Shown one piece after another: positions 1 through 8,179 of a stretch of DNA of 64,000 nucleotides (the first letter of the stretch is position 1; each line of letters begins with the position of its first letter). Position numbers and translations under genes: made by a program. Under the pieces are notes generated by a model. The model saw only the letters and a list, made by a program, of their open reading frames with translations. It had not been told where the DNA came from and ran no database searches. The stretch spans positions 124,001 to 188,000 of the forward strand of contig NZ_PXYI01000003.1 of NCBI RefSeq assembly GCF_003012735.1. The letters run 5' to 3'. Origin of the DNA: Allosphingosinicella deserti (lineage in GTDB: Bacteria; Pseudomonadota; Alphaproteobacteria; Sphingomonadales; Sphingomonadaceae).

Positions 1-827
1 GTGAAAGGCCGCTGCGCGTCGTAGGCGGGGTTGAGGCGCCCAAAGACGTTATGTTGCGGAGTCTGCCGCCGGTTGACGTGCCGGATGATCTCCTGATGGA
101 AGGCGGAATACTCGCCGCGGAACCGACCGAAATTCCAAGCCGTCAGCAGCCCGGCTGTGAACGCACCATTTTCCTCGCCGTCATATGCGAGCTCTCGGTC
201 AAGGCAGCCGGCCAGGGTTCTCACCGTGCAGCCGAGCGGTGCCGCCCGCGCCAATCCGGCACGGGCAGACGCCTGAAGATCCTGATAGAATCCCTGATTG
301 GCCAAATAGACCTGTCGCTCAATCCGGCCCGGCATGTTGCGGGTTCGACTTGCGGGAAGCAGGCCGCCGGCGGCTGCCCTCGGCGGCAGCGCCCGTGCCA
401 TCGACTCGGAATGGCAGGTGTCGGAGATGAACAGGACACGGACGCCATCCTGGAACTTGTGCCAGAGCAGCTCGAGCTCGTCGTCGATCAGCTCTCCATC
501 GAAGAGGCACCAAGTCTCGTCGAGCCCGTCGGGTTCGGCATCTCCGCCTACCGCATTGGGGATCTGCCCCCCATGACTGGAGCAGGAGACGAGGAAGATG
601 TCGCCGGCCACGAGCGCATCTGCGGCGGCCTCGATCTCGCCGATGACCGCGGCACGGGTCGCTTGATCACGGATCAGCGTTCTCACCTCGTAACCTTCTG
701 CGCGAGCCAGTGCCGCCATGTCCTGGGCGTCATTCTCGCACGCGATCAACGCGCCGTTCCATCCCTGATAATGCGCGGGATCGACATAGTTGAGACCGAT
801 GTTCAGCGAGTATCCTTTGGCTGTCAT
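1..827 (-). CDS. Caspase-family (C14) cysteine protease, C-terminus cut by window edge
   Basis: This reading frame runs from the ATG at 827 to the left edge with no stop, so at least 275 residues are present and the C-terminus is missing. The start is supported by an AAGGAGA ribosome site just upstream. The N-terminal part has the caspase p20 layout: a beta strand (YSLNIGLNYVD), the catalytic His86 in LVSCSSHGGQ and the catalytic Cys139 in FISDTCHSES. No signal peptide or membrane segment is visible, so it should be cytoplasmic. Bacterial caspase-like proteases cleave partner proteins, and some act in regulated cell death or phage defence; the substrate here is unknown. It is the last gene seen of a minus-strand group with a beta-barrel protein and an acidic small protein, but has its own upstream region with a CRP-type dyad at 878-899. 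Family assignment is firm; role is open. Confidence 0.88.
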   Translation of the reverse strand, partial: MTAKGYSLNIGLNYVDPAHYQGWNGALIACENDAQDMAALARAEGYEVRTLIRDQATRAAVIGEIEAAADALVAGDIFLVSCSSHGGQIPNAVGGDAEPDGLDETWCLFDGELIDDELELLWHKFQDGVRVLFISDTCHSESMARALPPRAAAGGLLPASRTRNMPGRIERQVYLANQGFYQDLQASARAGLARAAPLGCTVRTLAGCLDRELAYDGEENGAFTAGLLTAWNFGRFRGEYSAFHQEIIRHVNRRQTPQHNVFGRLNPAYDAQRPF

Positions 828-877
828 GAGGCTTCTCCTTGGTGGAAGGTCGATCTTGCATCAGTGGGAGCCCGCTG

Positions 878-899
878 ACGCGTGATGTCCGTCACGCGT
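878..899 (-). promoter_or_regulatory. CRP-type operator dyad upstream of caspase gene
   Basis: A perfect inverted repeat ACGCGTGA-N6-TCACGCGT. The core CGTGA-N6-TCACG matches the spacing of CRP/FNR-family sites (TGTGA-N6-TCACA). Its centre is about 61 bp upstream of the caspase start codon, almost the same distance as the second site at 2789-2804 has to its gene. The regulator is not in the window. Confidence 0.55.
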
Positions 900-1105
900 G
901 AATCGAGATCTGGGCTGTCGGAGAGTGCATGCCGGACGGTCAGACTCTACATCCTTGGTCGCTCCGACGGTTATCACTTCAAGCGAAAACAACGCTTGGC
1001 GGTGTAACTATGCGGGGATGGCTCAAGGTGAGAGGGCCCCAATGCCCGTAACACTATCCGTCGATCCGACGGCGGCAATCGCTCATGGGAGCTGCAATCA
1101 TCGTC

Positions 1106-2428
1106 TCAGAAGAGGACGCCAAAGGAGAGTTCTAGTCTGTCTTCGTGCTCAAGCGATTTTTCGTCTTCGCCTCGAGCGTAGTTCAGTCCAACATCCACCG
1201 CAAAGGTCGGGGAAGCGAAGATCCGATAGCCGGCAAATATATCAAGCCTCTTGATCGAAGGAGCGGTTCCGGCAAGGCGGAATTCTCTCCTGTATGCGAC
1301 GCGAGCAGCCGGTCCATCATTGTCGTACGGGAACAATTCCCATTTTCCTTGCCCACCGGCCAAAAGAAATTCGCTATTCTTGCCGAACTCGGCCGAGCCA
1401 TTGTCAAGCACATGGTTGGCCTGGGCCGTCAACGTGATCGAACAGCGGGTAGCGAATCGCCAGCCCGCTACGTGGTGGATCGAGCCTCGGCCGAGGGCGC
1501 AGACCCCTAAATCCGCTGAGGTGAAGGCAAGCAGCAGGTCAGCACGCGCCTTGAGCCTTTCCGAATGGCGGTTGAGGTCGGTAACCAAGGCGCCAGCGAG
1601 GGTCAGCTGATGGAATCCGGGAAGGAAGAAGCCGGCGCCCAATCCACCTTCCAGCACATCAAGGTCAGCATCACTTTGGTCCTGTCCTGTGGGCAGAACC
1701 GGCTCAGGCCGGGTGCGCGCGTGCTGACGCTTATAGCTCGCGTAAACAAACTTCGGCAGCGGCGAGCGCTCAGATCCCAGCATCAGGCCAAGGGTTGCGT
1801 CGACCGTCCAGGTGCTATCGGTTTTGGTGGTTCCGTTTTCGAGGCGGCTGCGGACACGCGTGTAACCGAATTTTGCTGAACCCGCCTTTTTGAACTCGGA
1901 AGCGGTGAGGTCCTCGACACTGTTTCGGAGCATCAGCCTGGGATGCAGTCGCGCCGACTCCGTTGAGTCTTTCCGTTCCTTTCCGACCTCGCAGCGAAGA
2001 ACGGCATTACGGTCGTCCGTGAAGAGCCAGGGGCGTTTAGAGTCGGGAAATGGCGCACCGATGCGAGTGGATCGAGGATCTTTGCTCATTTCCAGTTCCA
2101 GCTGTTGTACGAAGAAGTTGATGTGCTTCTGTGCGGGCGTGGGAGCGGCCACAGATCGCTGATCATAGCTGTGGTAGGCGCGCATGATTTCATTTCGCAT
2201 CAGCTCCCCGGCCGCGGCTCCCGTTTCCCCTTGCGTCACTTCAGTAACCCGCAGGCCGGCATCCGCGAGGATGAACTCGGCGAGAACAGCCCTGGGAATT
2301 TCCTGGGCCCCGGCGGTGGCGCCTGAACACGCTCGCTCCACCACGGGTTTTGTATTGATCCGCGCATGGGCGGGCATCGCATGGCTGAGCGCGATTGCTG
2401 CCGTGGCAATGCCAAATTGCGCTCTCAT
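1106..2428 (-). CDS. Exported outer-membrane beta-barrel candidate
   Basis: A 440-residue protein with a signal peptide (ending MPAHA). The C-terminal half has alternating hydrophobic/polar strands and ends in aromatic residues (LELSFGVLF), the usual C-terminal signal of outer-membrane barrels. Beyond that I do not recognise the family. Its ATG overlaps the stop of the upstream gene by four bases (ATGA), so the two are translationally coupled. The caspase gene follows 278 bp downstream on the same strand. Base composition looks somewhat less GC-rich than the housekeeping genes nearby, a possible sign of transfer. A barrel topology is inferred by eye, not computed. Confidence 0.7.
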   Translation of the reverse strand: MRAQFGIATAAIALSHAMPAHARINTKPVVERACSGATAGAQEIPRAVLAEFILADAGLRVTEVTQGETGAAAGELMRNEIMRAYHSYDQRSVAAPTPAQKHINFFVQQLELEMSKDPRSTRIGAPFPDSKRPWLFTDDRNAVLRCEVGKERKDSTESARLHPRLMLRNSVEDLTASEFKKAGSAKFGYTRVRSRLENGTTKTDSTWTVDATLGLMLGSERSPLPKFVYASYKRQHARTRPEPVLPTGQDQSDADLDVLEGGLGAGFFLPGFHQLTLAGALVTDLNRHSERLKARADLLLAFTSADLGVCALGRGSIHHVAGWRFATRCSITLTAQANHVLDNGSAEFGKNSEFLLAGGQGKWELFPYDNDGPAARVAYRREFRLAGTAPSIKRLDIFAGYRIFASPTFAVDVGLNYARGEDEKSLEHEDRLELSFGVLF

Positions 2429-2736
2429 CGCCGGCCACCGGACGCTTCGACCGCCTTGTCGGCAAGCAGTTCCTGAAACCAGAGGAGTTCCTCTTCTCCC
2501 GATTGCGCGAGCTCCGCGTCACTCAAGCTCACGCTTTCCGGATCGATCGCTGAGTTGAAGCTTTCCTCGATCATGCTGGCCACGCGCATCCAAGAGGGTA
2601 ATTCGAACAGCCAACCGTCCGGGGGGCCAGCCATCGGAGTTATGGTCGGCCAGTCGTCGCCTTCAGGAACCTCGGGATCCAGCGCCCGGATTACCGCTTC
2701 GATGGCGTCGCCAGCAGCGGTCATATAGTTGATCAT
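2425..2736 (-). CDS. Small acidic cytoplasmic protein, unknown function
   Basis: A 103-residue acidic protein with no signal peptide or membrane segment. It has a good GGAGG ribosome site before the ATG; a second in-frame ATG lies at 2724. The middle holds a Trp/Pro-rich stretch and the C-terminal third looks helical and acidic. It is first in a coupled pair with the beta-barrel gene and is read divergently from uvrA. A CRP-type dyad lies about 61 bp upstream of its start. I do not recognise the family. Confidence 0.7.
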   Translation of the reverse strand: MINYMTAAGDAIEAVIRALDPEVPEGDDWPTITPMAGPPDGWLFELPSWMRVASMIEESFNSAIDPESVSLSDAELAQSGEEELLWFQELLADKAVEASGGRR

Positions 2737-2788
2737 GCCGACCTCCGTTGCAGAGCGACGACCCTAAGTGGCCGAGATCCGTCAGACG

Positions 2789-2804
2789 CGTGACGCCCAT
2801 CACG
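2789..2804 (-). promoter_or_regulatory. CRP-type operator dyad in the uvrA divergent region
   Basis: CGTGA-CGCCCA-TCACG, same core as at 881-896. The centre is about 60.5 bp upstream of the small acidic protein start at 2736. It is also 121 bp from the uvrA start, but the matched spacing to the minus-strand gene suggests that gene is the target. Confidence 0.5.
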
Positions 2805-2892
2805 CCCCGCCAAAAACCCGCCTTGCCATCCACACCCGTGCACCCCATCTCGCCCGGTGGAGCAGCGCCGCGCGCCGGCTCTTGAACCCTGA

Positions 2893-2907
2893 GAACAAAT
2901 CTGGAAC
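2893..2907 (+). promoter_or_regulatory. LexA (SOS) box of uvrA
   Basis: GAAC-AAATCTG-GAAC is an exact match to the alphaproteobacterial LexA site (GTTC-N7-GTTC read on the other strand). It ends 11 bp before the uvrA start codon, so LexA bound here would block transcription or initiation. This position also argues that uvrA begins at 2918 and not at an upstream in-frame start. Confidence 0.85.
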
Positions 2908-2917
2908 AAGACGGTCC

Positions 2918-5900
2918 ATGCTGACTCATCTTTCGGTGCGCGGTGCGCGCGAGCACAATTTGAAGGGCGTGGACGTCGACATCCCACGCGAAAGCCTCAC
3001 CGTGATCACCGGCCTGTCGGGCTCGGGCAAATCTTCGCTCGCCTTCGACACCATCTATGCCGAGGGGCAGCGCCGCTACGTCGAGAGCCTGAGCGCCTAT
3101 GCGCGCCAGTTCCTCGAGATGATGCAGAAGCCGGACGTCGATCATATCGAGGGCCTGTCGCCGGCAATCTCGATCGAGCAGAAGACGACCTCGCGCAACC
3201 CGCGCTCGACGGTCGCGACCGTGACCGAGATCTACGATTATATGCGCCTGCTCTGGGCGCGCGTCGGGGTGCCCTACAGCCCCACGACCGGCCTGCCGAT
3301 CTCCGCCCAGACGGTCAGCCAGATGGTCGACCGGGTGATGGCCTTGCCCGAGGGCACGCGCCTCTATCTGCTCGCGCCGGTCGTCCGTGGCCGCAAGGGC
3401 GAGTATCGCAAGGAGCTCGCGGAATGGCAGAAATCCGGCTTCAGCCGGGTGCGCATCGACGGCCAATTCTACGAGATCGAAGACGCGCCTGCGCTCGACA
3501 AGAAGTACAAGCACGACATCGAGGTGGTGGTCGACCGCCTGGTGGTGCGAGAAGGCATCGAGACCCGGCTGGCGGAATCGCTGGAGACGGCGCTGAAGCT
3601 CGCCGAGGGGCTTGTCTACATGGATCCGGCGGATCCGCCGAAGGCCGATTCAGAGTCGTCCGATGGGCCTGAGGCTGTTGCCGGCGATGTTCCTGCTGCG
3701 GCGAAGGGCAAGGGGAAGGCTTCGACAGGCTCAGCCCGAACGGATGCGGGGGACCGGGGTGTCTTGATGGACAATGCCCCTCCGGGGCGCATCGTCTTCT
3801 CCGAGAAATTCGCCTGCCCGGTGTCCGGCTTCACCATTGCCGAGATCGAGCCGCGTCTGTTCTCGTTCAACGCGCCGCAGGGGGCGTGCCCGGCCTGCGA
3901 CGGGCTCGGCGAGAAATTGCTGTTCGATCCGGAGCTCGTCGTTCCCAACGAGAATTTGTCGATCAAGAGGGGCGCGGTGGTGCCCTGGGCAAAATCGAAC
4001 CCACCGAGCCCTTATTACATGCAGGTGCTCGGCAGCCTTGCGCGCGAATTCGGCTTCAGCCTGGAAACGCCGTGGAACGAGCTGCCGGAAGCGGTCCACA
4101 AGACCATCCTGTTCGGCACCGAAGGCAAGCCCGTCACCCTGACCTTCGTCGACGGCCGCAAGAGCTACGACGTCAAGAAGCCGTTCGAGGGCGTGATCGG
4201 CAATCTCAATCGCCGCATGCTGCAGACCGAGAGCGCCTGGATGCGCGAGGAACTGTCCAAGTATCAGGCCTCGGCGCCGTGCGAGACCTGCAAGGGCGCG
4301 CGCCTCCGCCCCGAGGCGCTTTCGGTCAAGATCGCCGGCGAGGACATTTCGATGTCGACCCGCCGCGCCGTCCGCCACGCCCTCGATTTCTTTTCGACGC
4401 TCGAGGAGAAACTCAATCCGCAGCAGCGCGAGATCGCTCGGGCGATCCTGAAAGAGATCAACGAGCGGCTCGGCTTCCTCAACAATGTCGGCCTCGAATA
4501 TCTCAACCTCGATCGTACCTCCGGCACCCTGTCGGGCGGCGAGAGCCAGCGCATCCGCCTCGCGTCGCAGATCGGCTCGGGGCTGTCGGGCGTGCTCTAC
4601 GTGCTCGACGAGCCGTCGATCGGCCTCCACCAGCGCGACAATGATCGGCTCCTGGTGACCCTGAAGCGCCTGCGCGATCTCGGCAATACCGTGCTCGTCG
4701 TCGAGCATGACGAGGATGCGATCCGCACCGCCGATTACGTCATCGACATGGGCCCGGGCGCCGGCGTCCATGGCGGCACCGTCGTCGCCGCCGGCACGCT
4801 GGACGAAGTGCTCGCCAACGAGGACAGCCTCACCGCCGACTATCTCACCGGCCGCCGCGCGGTCGCGGTCCCGGCCAGGCGCCGCCGCGGCAACGGCAAG
4901 AAGCTGACGGTGAAGGGCGCACGGGCGAACAATCTCAAGGACGTCACCGCCGCGATCCCGCTCGGCACCTTCACCTGCATCACCGGCGTGTCGGGCTCGG
5001 GCAAATCGAGCTTCACCATCGACACCCTCTATGCCGGTGCGGCGCGGACGCTGAACGGCGCCCGGGTGGTCTGCGGCCCGTGCGAGAAGATCAGCGGCCT
5101 CGAATATCTCGACAAGGTGATCGACATCGACCAGTCGCCGATCGGCCGCACCCCGCGATCCAACCCGGCGACCTATACCGGCGCCTTCACCCAGATCCGC
5201 GACTGGTTCGCCGGCCTGCCGGAGGCGCAGGCGCGTGGGTATAAACCGGGGCGTTTCTCGTTCAACGTCAAGGGCGGTCGCTGCGAGGCGTGCACCGGCG
5301 ATGGCCTGATCAAGATCGAGATGCACTTCCTGCCCGACGTCTACGTCACCTGCGATGTCTGCCACGGCCAGCGCTACAATCGCGAGACGCTGGAGGTGAA
5401 GTTCAAGGGCAAGTCGATCGCCGACGTGCTCGACATGAATGTCGAGGATGCGGTCGAATTCTTCAAGGCGGTGCCGCCGATCCGCGACAAGATGGCGATG
5501 CTCGCCGAAGTCGGCCTGGGCTACGTCAAGGTCGGCCAGCAGGCGACCACCTTGAGCGGCGGCGAGGCCCAGCGCGTCAAGCTCGCCAAGGAGCTGTCAC
5601 GCCGCGCGACCGGGCAGACTTTGTACATCCTCGACGAGCCGACCACGGGGCTGCATTTCGAGGACGTGCGCAAATTGCTCGAGGTGCTGCATGCTTTGGT
5701 CGAGCAGGGCAATACGGTGGTGGTGATCGAGCACAATCTCGAGGTGATCAAGACCGCCGACTGGGTGCTCGATCTCGGCCCCGAGGGCGGCGACAAGGGC
5801 GGCGAAGTCGTCGCCGAGGGCACGCCCGAGCAGGTTGCCGAAGAGCCGCGGTCGTACACGGCGCATTATCTGAAGCCGCTGCTTCAGACCGGCGCCGCGG

Positions 5901-5989
5901 CGCAACCCGCCGCTGCGGCACCACCCGCGAAAAAGCCGCGCAAGAAGAAAGTCTCGGCGGCGGAAGCGGAGCGCGAAGCCGCCGAGTGA
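2918..5989 (+). CDS. uvrA: Excinuclease ABC subunit UvrA
   Basis: UvrA is the damage-recognition ATPase of nucleotide excision repair; it loads UvrB on lesions. The 1023-residue protein has both ABC modules: Walker [10 protein letters not shown] near residue 32 and GVSGSGKSS in the second half, and signatures [14 protein letters not shown] and [14 protein letters not shown]. Zinc-finger cysteines are visible ([20 protein letters not shown] with CDVC). The start at 2918 gives the family N-terminus [17 protein letters not shown]; a longer reading from 2768 would cross the LexA box. Between the signature-domain insert and FSEKFACP there is an extra low-complexity linker of about 45 residues (near residues 230-285), part of which is encoded by a repeat-like sequence at 3719-3745. 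The C-terminus is a Lys/Ala-rich tail. Confidence 0.97.
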   Translation: MLTHLSVRGAREHNLKGVDVDIPRESLTVITGLSGSGKSSLAFDTIYAEGQRRYVESLSAYARQFLEMMQKPDVDHIEGLSPAISIEQKTTSRNPRSTVATVTEIYDYMRLLWARVGVPYSPTTGLPISAQTVSQMVDRVMALPEGTRLYLLAPVVRGRKGEYRKELAEWQKSGFSRVRIDGQFYEIEDAPALDKKYKHDIEVVVDRLVVREGIETRLAESLETALKLAEGLVYMDPADPPKADSESSDGPEAVAGDVPAAAKGKGKASTGSARTDAGDRGVLMDNAPPGRIVFSEKFACPVSGFTIAEIEPRLFSFNAPQGACPACDGLGEKLLFDPELVVPNENLSIKRGAVVPWAKSNPPSPYYMQVLGSLAREFGFSLETPWNELPEAVHKTILFGTEGKPVTLTFVDGRKSYDVKKPFEGVIGNLNRRMLQTESAWMREELSKYQASAPCETCKGARLRPEALSVKIAGEDISMSTRRAVRHALDFFSTLEEKLNPQQREIARAILKEINERLGFLNNVGLEYLNLDRTSGTLSGGESQRIRLASQIGSGLSGVLYVLDEPSIGLHQRDNDRLLVTLKRLRDLGNTVLVVEHDEDAIRTADYVIDMGPGAGVHGGTVVAAGTLDEVLANEDSLTADYLTGRRAVAVPARRRRGNGKKLTVKGARANNLKDVTAAIPLGTFTCITGVSGSGKSSFTIDTLYAGAARTLNGARVVCGPCEKISGLEYLDKVIDIDQSPIGRTPRSNPATYTGAFTQIRDWFAGLPEAQARGYKPGRFSFNVKGGRCEACTGDGLIKIEMHFLPDVYVTCDVCHGQRYNRETLEVKFKGKSIADVLDMNVEDAVEFFKAVPPIRDKMAMLAEVGLGYVKVGQQATTLSGGEAQRVKLAKELSRRATGQTLYILDEPTTGLHFEDVRKLLEVLHALVEQGNTVVVIEHNLEVIKTADWVLDLGPEGGDKGGEVVAEGTPEQVAEEPRSYTAHYLKPLLQTGAAAQPAAAAPPAKKPRKKKVSAAEAEREAAE
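3719..3745 (+). repeat. Dispersed repeat unit inside the uvrA linker
   Basis: The run beginning CTTCGACAGGCTCAGCCCG and ending GAACGG is, from general knowledge, a very common intergenic repeat in sphingomonads and related bacteria. Here it sits in frame in the non-conserved linker of UvrA and encodes roughly ASTGSARTD. Only one copy is in this window, so the repeat status rests on recall. Confidence 0.5.
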
Positions 5990-5993
5990 ATAT

Positions 5994-6035
5994 CCCCCTC
6001 TCCCCTTCAGGGGAGAGGGCCGGGGAGAGGGGGAG
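5994..6035 (+). repeat. REP-like palindrome after uvrA, possible terminator
   Basis: A palindrome CCCTCTCCCC-TTCA-GGGGAGAGGG directly after the uvrA stop, followed by a second GGGGAGAGGGGG run. The pattern matches the widespread repeat seen between proteobacterial genes. It could end uvrA transcription by stem formation, though there is no T-tract. Confidence 0.6.
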
Positions 6036-6492
6036 TCCGGCGCGCGTGCTGCCTGCCATTGTCGGGGCGCAAGACGTCGGGGTGTCTTCTTGGGGCTAGG
6101 CCGGGCGCGGAGGCCGCTTCTCCGCACGAGGCCACGACGAAGAAGGAATGCCGAACCCCCTTCCGTCTCCTGAATAGCGGGTCTCGACTTCGGATAGTCC
6201 GAAAGACGGTAGGGCTCCCGGATCTACGTCGCGTCTCGGAGATGCTGGTGCGGGCGTTTGCGTCGTGGGCGCATATCCGATAGCGTCAAGCAACCTGCTC
6301 GGACGGAGATACCCGCCGCGACGGCATGACGGCGTCGAGCCCCCGATGCACTTGAACCACGCACCAGTTTGCGACACGATTGACGCACCGCAGATGCTCA
6401 GGCCTGTCGCATGGAACGTTCGGATGCCCCCAGCGGTAGGATGACGCAGCTGAACCGGCAGCGGCATGGCCCGATAGCGGGCAGGAGGCAGA
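6036..6492. other. Intergenic stretch without a recognisable gene
   Basis: About 457 bp between the post-uvrA palindrome and the HEYGH gene. Short open frames exist on both strands but none has a convincing ribosome site or protein-like composition. It should hold the promoter of the three-gene unit starting at 6493; I could not pick a clear -35/-10 pair. Confidence 0.5.
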
Positions 6493-7128
6493 ATGACCCA
6501 CCTCGTGTCCAACCAGCCCTGGGGAGTGATCGATTTCGACACGCAGACGGGCCAGGTGGTGGTGCGCGAAGACTGGTTTTACCATTGGGCGTTGTGGCCC
6601 GGTACGCGGGCGCAGTGGACCTATGCCGAGAAGCGAGCCACGCACAATCGCATTGATCGTTCAATCTGGGCGGTATGGAGCCACCGCGTTCCGATCAGCG
6701 TGCGGCCCAAGGCGGGTAACCGCCCCCCGCCTTTCGGCGCCCAGGCGCGCGTGAGCTTCGACGTGCGGTGGGCGCTCCGCCGCGGCCACTGGAACGTTAC
6801 TGTGTGGAAGATGCCGCCGGGCACCGATCCGACGGGGCTGCACCGCTCGTTCGTCAATGAAGCCCGTCACGTCATCGAACTCAATACCGCTGACCTCGCG
6901 CCGCGCGGTGCGGGGAACGATGCGGGCGCCTCGACCAACAATTTCGTCACGCCACCGCACGAATATGGGCATACGATGAGCAACCCGGACGAATATAATC
7001 TGGGCAGTCCATTCCTTCGCGATAGCGCGAGCCTGATCAACATCGGCCGTCAGGTGCGTGGGCGCCACCTGCACCTGGTGGTAGACGCCCTTGGGCGCCT
7101 GGCTCCGCAGTGGACGTTCAGCACGTGA
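6493..7128 (+). CDS. Uncharacterised zincin-like protein with HEYGH motif
   Basis: A 211-residue protein with a strong GGAGG ribosome site. Residues 156-160 read HEYGH followed by TMSNPDEY, i.e. HExxH plus an acidic residue (D166/E167) six to seven positions after the second His, the arrangement of a zinc metallopeptidase site. The same HEfGHmxxxxDEY pattern is known from eCIS-core/DUF4157-type and related proteins. No signal peptide is evident, although the first gene downstream has one. The N-terminal half is Trp/Arg-rich and unfamiliar. It overlaps the next gene by 19 bp, so the two are coupled. Peptidase activity is inferred from the motif only. Confidence 0.75.
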   Translation: MTHLVSNQPWGVIDFDTQTGQVVVREDWFYHWALWPGTRAQWTYAEKRATHNRIDRSIWAVWSHRVPISVRPKAGNRPPPFGAQARVSFDVRWALRRGHWNVTVWKMPPGTDPTGLHRSFVNEARHVIELNTADLAPRGAGNDAGASTNNFVTPPHEYGHTMSNPDEYNLGSPFLRDSASLINIGRQVRGRHLHLVVDALGRLAPQWTFST

Positions 7129-7634
7129 TCGCCGGCTTGATCGCGCTCGTCGTTCCGCTCGTTGCCGCTTTGTCGGCGCCGGCGCAGGCGCCGCTCGCTC
7201 CGGCGCCTGCAACGACGTGTTCGCTCGATGGGCGCGCCTGTGTCTCTCGAGACCCCGGCGGGCGCGCAGCGTCCGTCTGGCGCCGCGGCCCGCGCGGGGC
7301 ACGCATGTCGGTGTGGCGCGCTTCGATCACCAGTCCGCGCCTGGCGGTGGCGGACGACGGGCGATCGCTGGTGGAGATCTATCCCGGTCTCAACTTGCTC
7401 AACCCCGGTGCGGGTCCGGATACGGTGGTATTCGTGTTTCACCGGCCCGGCACCCGGCCAGTGTCGGTCCGGCTCCGCGAGGTGATCGCCGACGTCGATC
7501 GACTGCCTGCGGCAAGCGGATCGCATCGCCAATGGGCGCGCGCTTATGGTTACGACGGGCGCGGCAGCTTCGTCCTCCTGACCGCCGAGGGCCGCAACGT
7601 GCGCTTCGATCCTGCAACCGGCCGCCGGCGGTAA
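7110..7634 (+). CDS. Exported hypothetical protein
   Basis: About 174 residues beginning with a hydrophobic signal peptide (IAGLIALVVPLVAALSAPA, cleavage after AQA). Start is GTG at 7110, or GTG at 7125 which overlaps the previous stop as GTGA. The mature part contains two cysteines near its N-terminus (CSLDGRACVS) that may form a disulfide. No family recognised. It lies between a zincin-like gene and a membrane-anchored small protein in one apparent operon, which suggests a shared envelope role. Confidence 0.65.
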   Translation: MDVQHVIAGLIALVVPLVAALSAPAQAPLAPAPATTCSLDGRACVSRDPGGRAASVWRRGPRGARMSVWRASITSPRLAVADDGRSLVEIYPGLNLLNPGAGPDTVVFVFHRPGTRPVSVRLREVIADVDRLPAASGSHRQWARAYGYDGRGSFVLLTAEGRNVRFDPATGRRR

Positions 7635-7717
7635 GCGCCGGCCTCGCCCGGTACGCTTGCCTCACGACGGCACATCTGAGAGCGTCGGCCAACCTGGCGA
7701 GAGGGGGATCGGTGCGA

Positions 7718-8113
7718 ATGGGCGGCTTGTTCGGGGAGGTCTCGTCGGCGGGGCTGGCGATCGCCGCATCGGTGGTGCTTGCGTTGCTTGTCGCCGCCGT
7801 CCTTGCCATTCGCCGGCAAGATCGAGCCAGCACCGCGGATCATGAGTCCCATCTCAGCGCCGCTCCACCAACGCGCATGCAGATCCCGATCCGCAACAGC
7901 AGCAGCGCGCCCCTGACCCTGTTCATCGAGCCCATTTGTGATCAGTACGAGATTCCTGTCGGCGGGGAGGCAATCGTCACGCTGAGGATGGACGCGGACC
8001 ATATGCTCGACTGGCATGAGGAGAATTGGCTCTCGCTCTGGGACGGCGGAGTCATCTCCTGCCCGGCGCAGGTGAAGGTGGCCAAAGACCGGCCGTGGGT
8101 CGGGCGCGAATAG
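7718..8113 (+). CDS. Small membrane-anchored protein, unknown function
   Basis: About 131 residues: one N-terminal transmembrane helix (roughly residues 10-30, SVVLALLVAAVLAI) and a C-terminal domain with the pattern SAPLTLFIEP...YEIPVGGEAIVTL, a beta-rich module seen in small proteins of rhizobia and sphingomonads. GTG at 7712 is an alternative start; GAGAGGGGGA upstream serves either. Third gene of the HEYGH unit, converging with the O-antigen ligase gene. Confidence 0.65.
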   Translation: MGGLFGEVSSAGLAIAASVVLALLVAAVLAIRRQDRASTADHESHLSAAPPTRMQIPIRNSSSAPLTLFIEPICDQYEIPVGGEAIVTLRMDADHMLDWHEENWLSLWDGGVISCPAQVKVAKDRPWVGRE

Positions 8114-8179
8114 GATCATGGATCGGCAGGTCCGGAGCCCCGAACGGGATCGGCGCGACCATCGGCGCAAGCAGCAGCG

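Noticed and set aside
2768-2917. N-terminal extension of UvrA by 50 codons
   Set aside because: It would cross the LexA box and the divergent promoter, and UvrA proteins start at MLTHLSVRG-like sequence.
3731-5365. 544-codon frame antisense to uvrA
   Set aside because: Composition is the mirror of GC-rich UvrA codons; no ribosome site or known motif.
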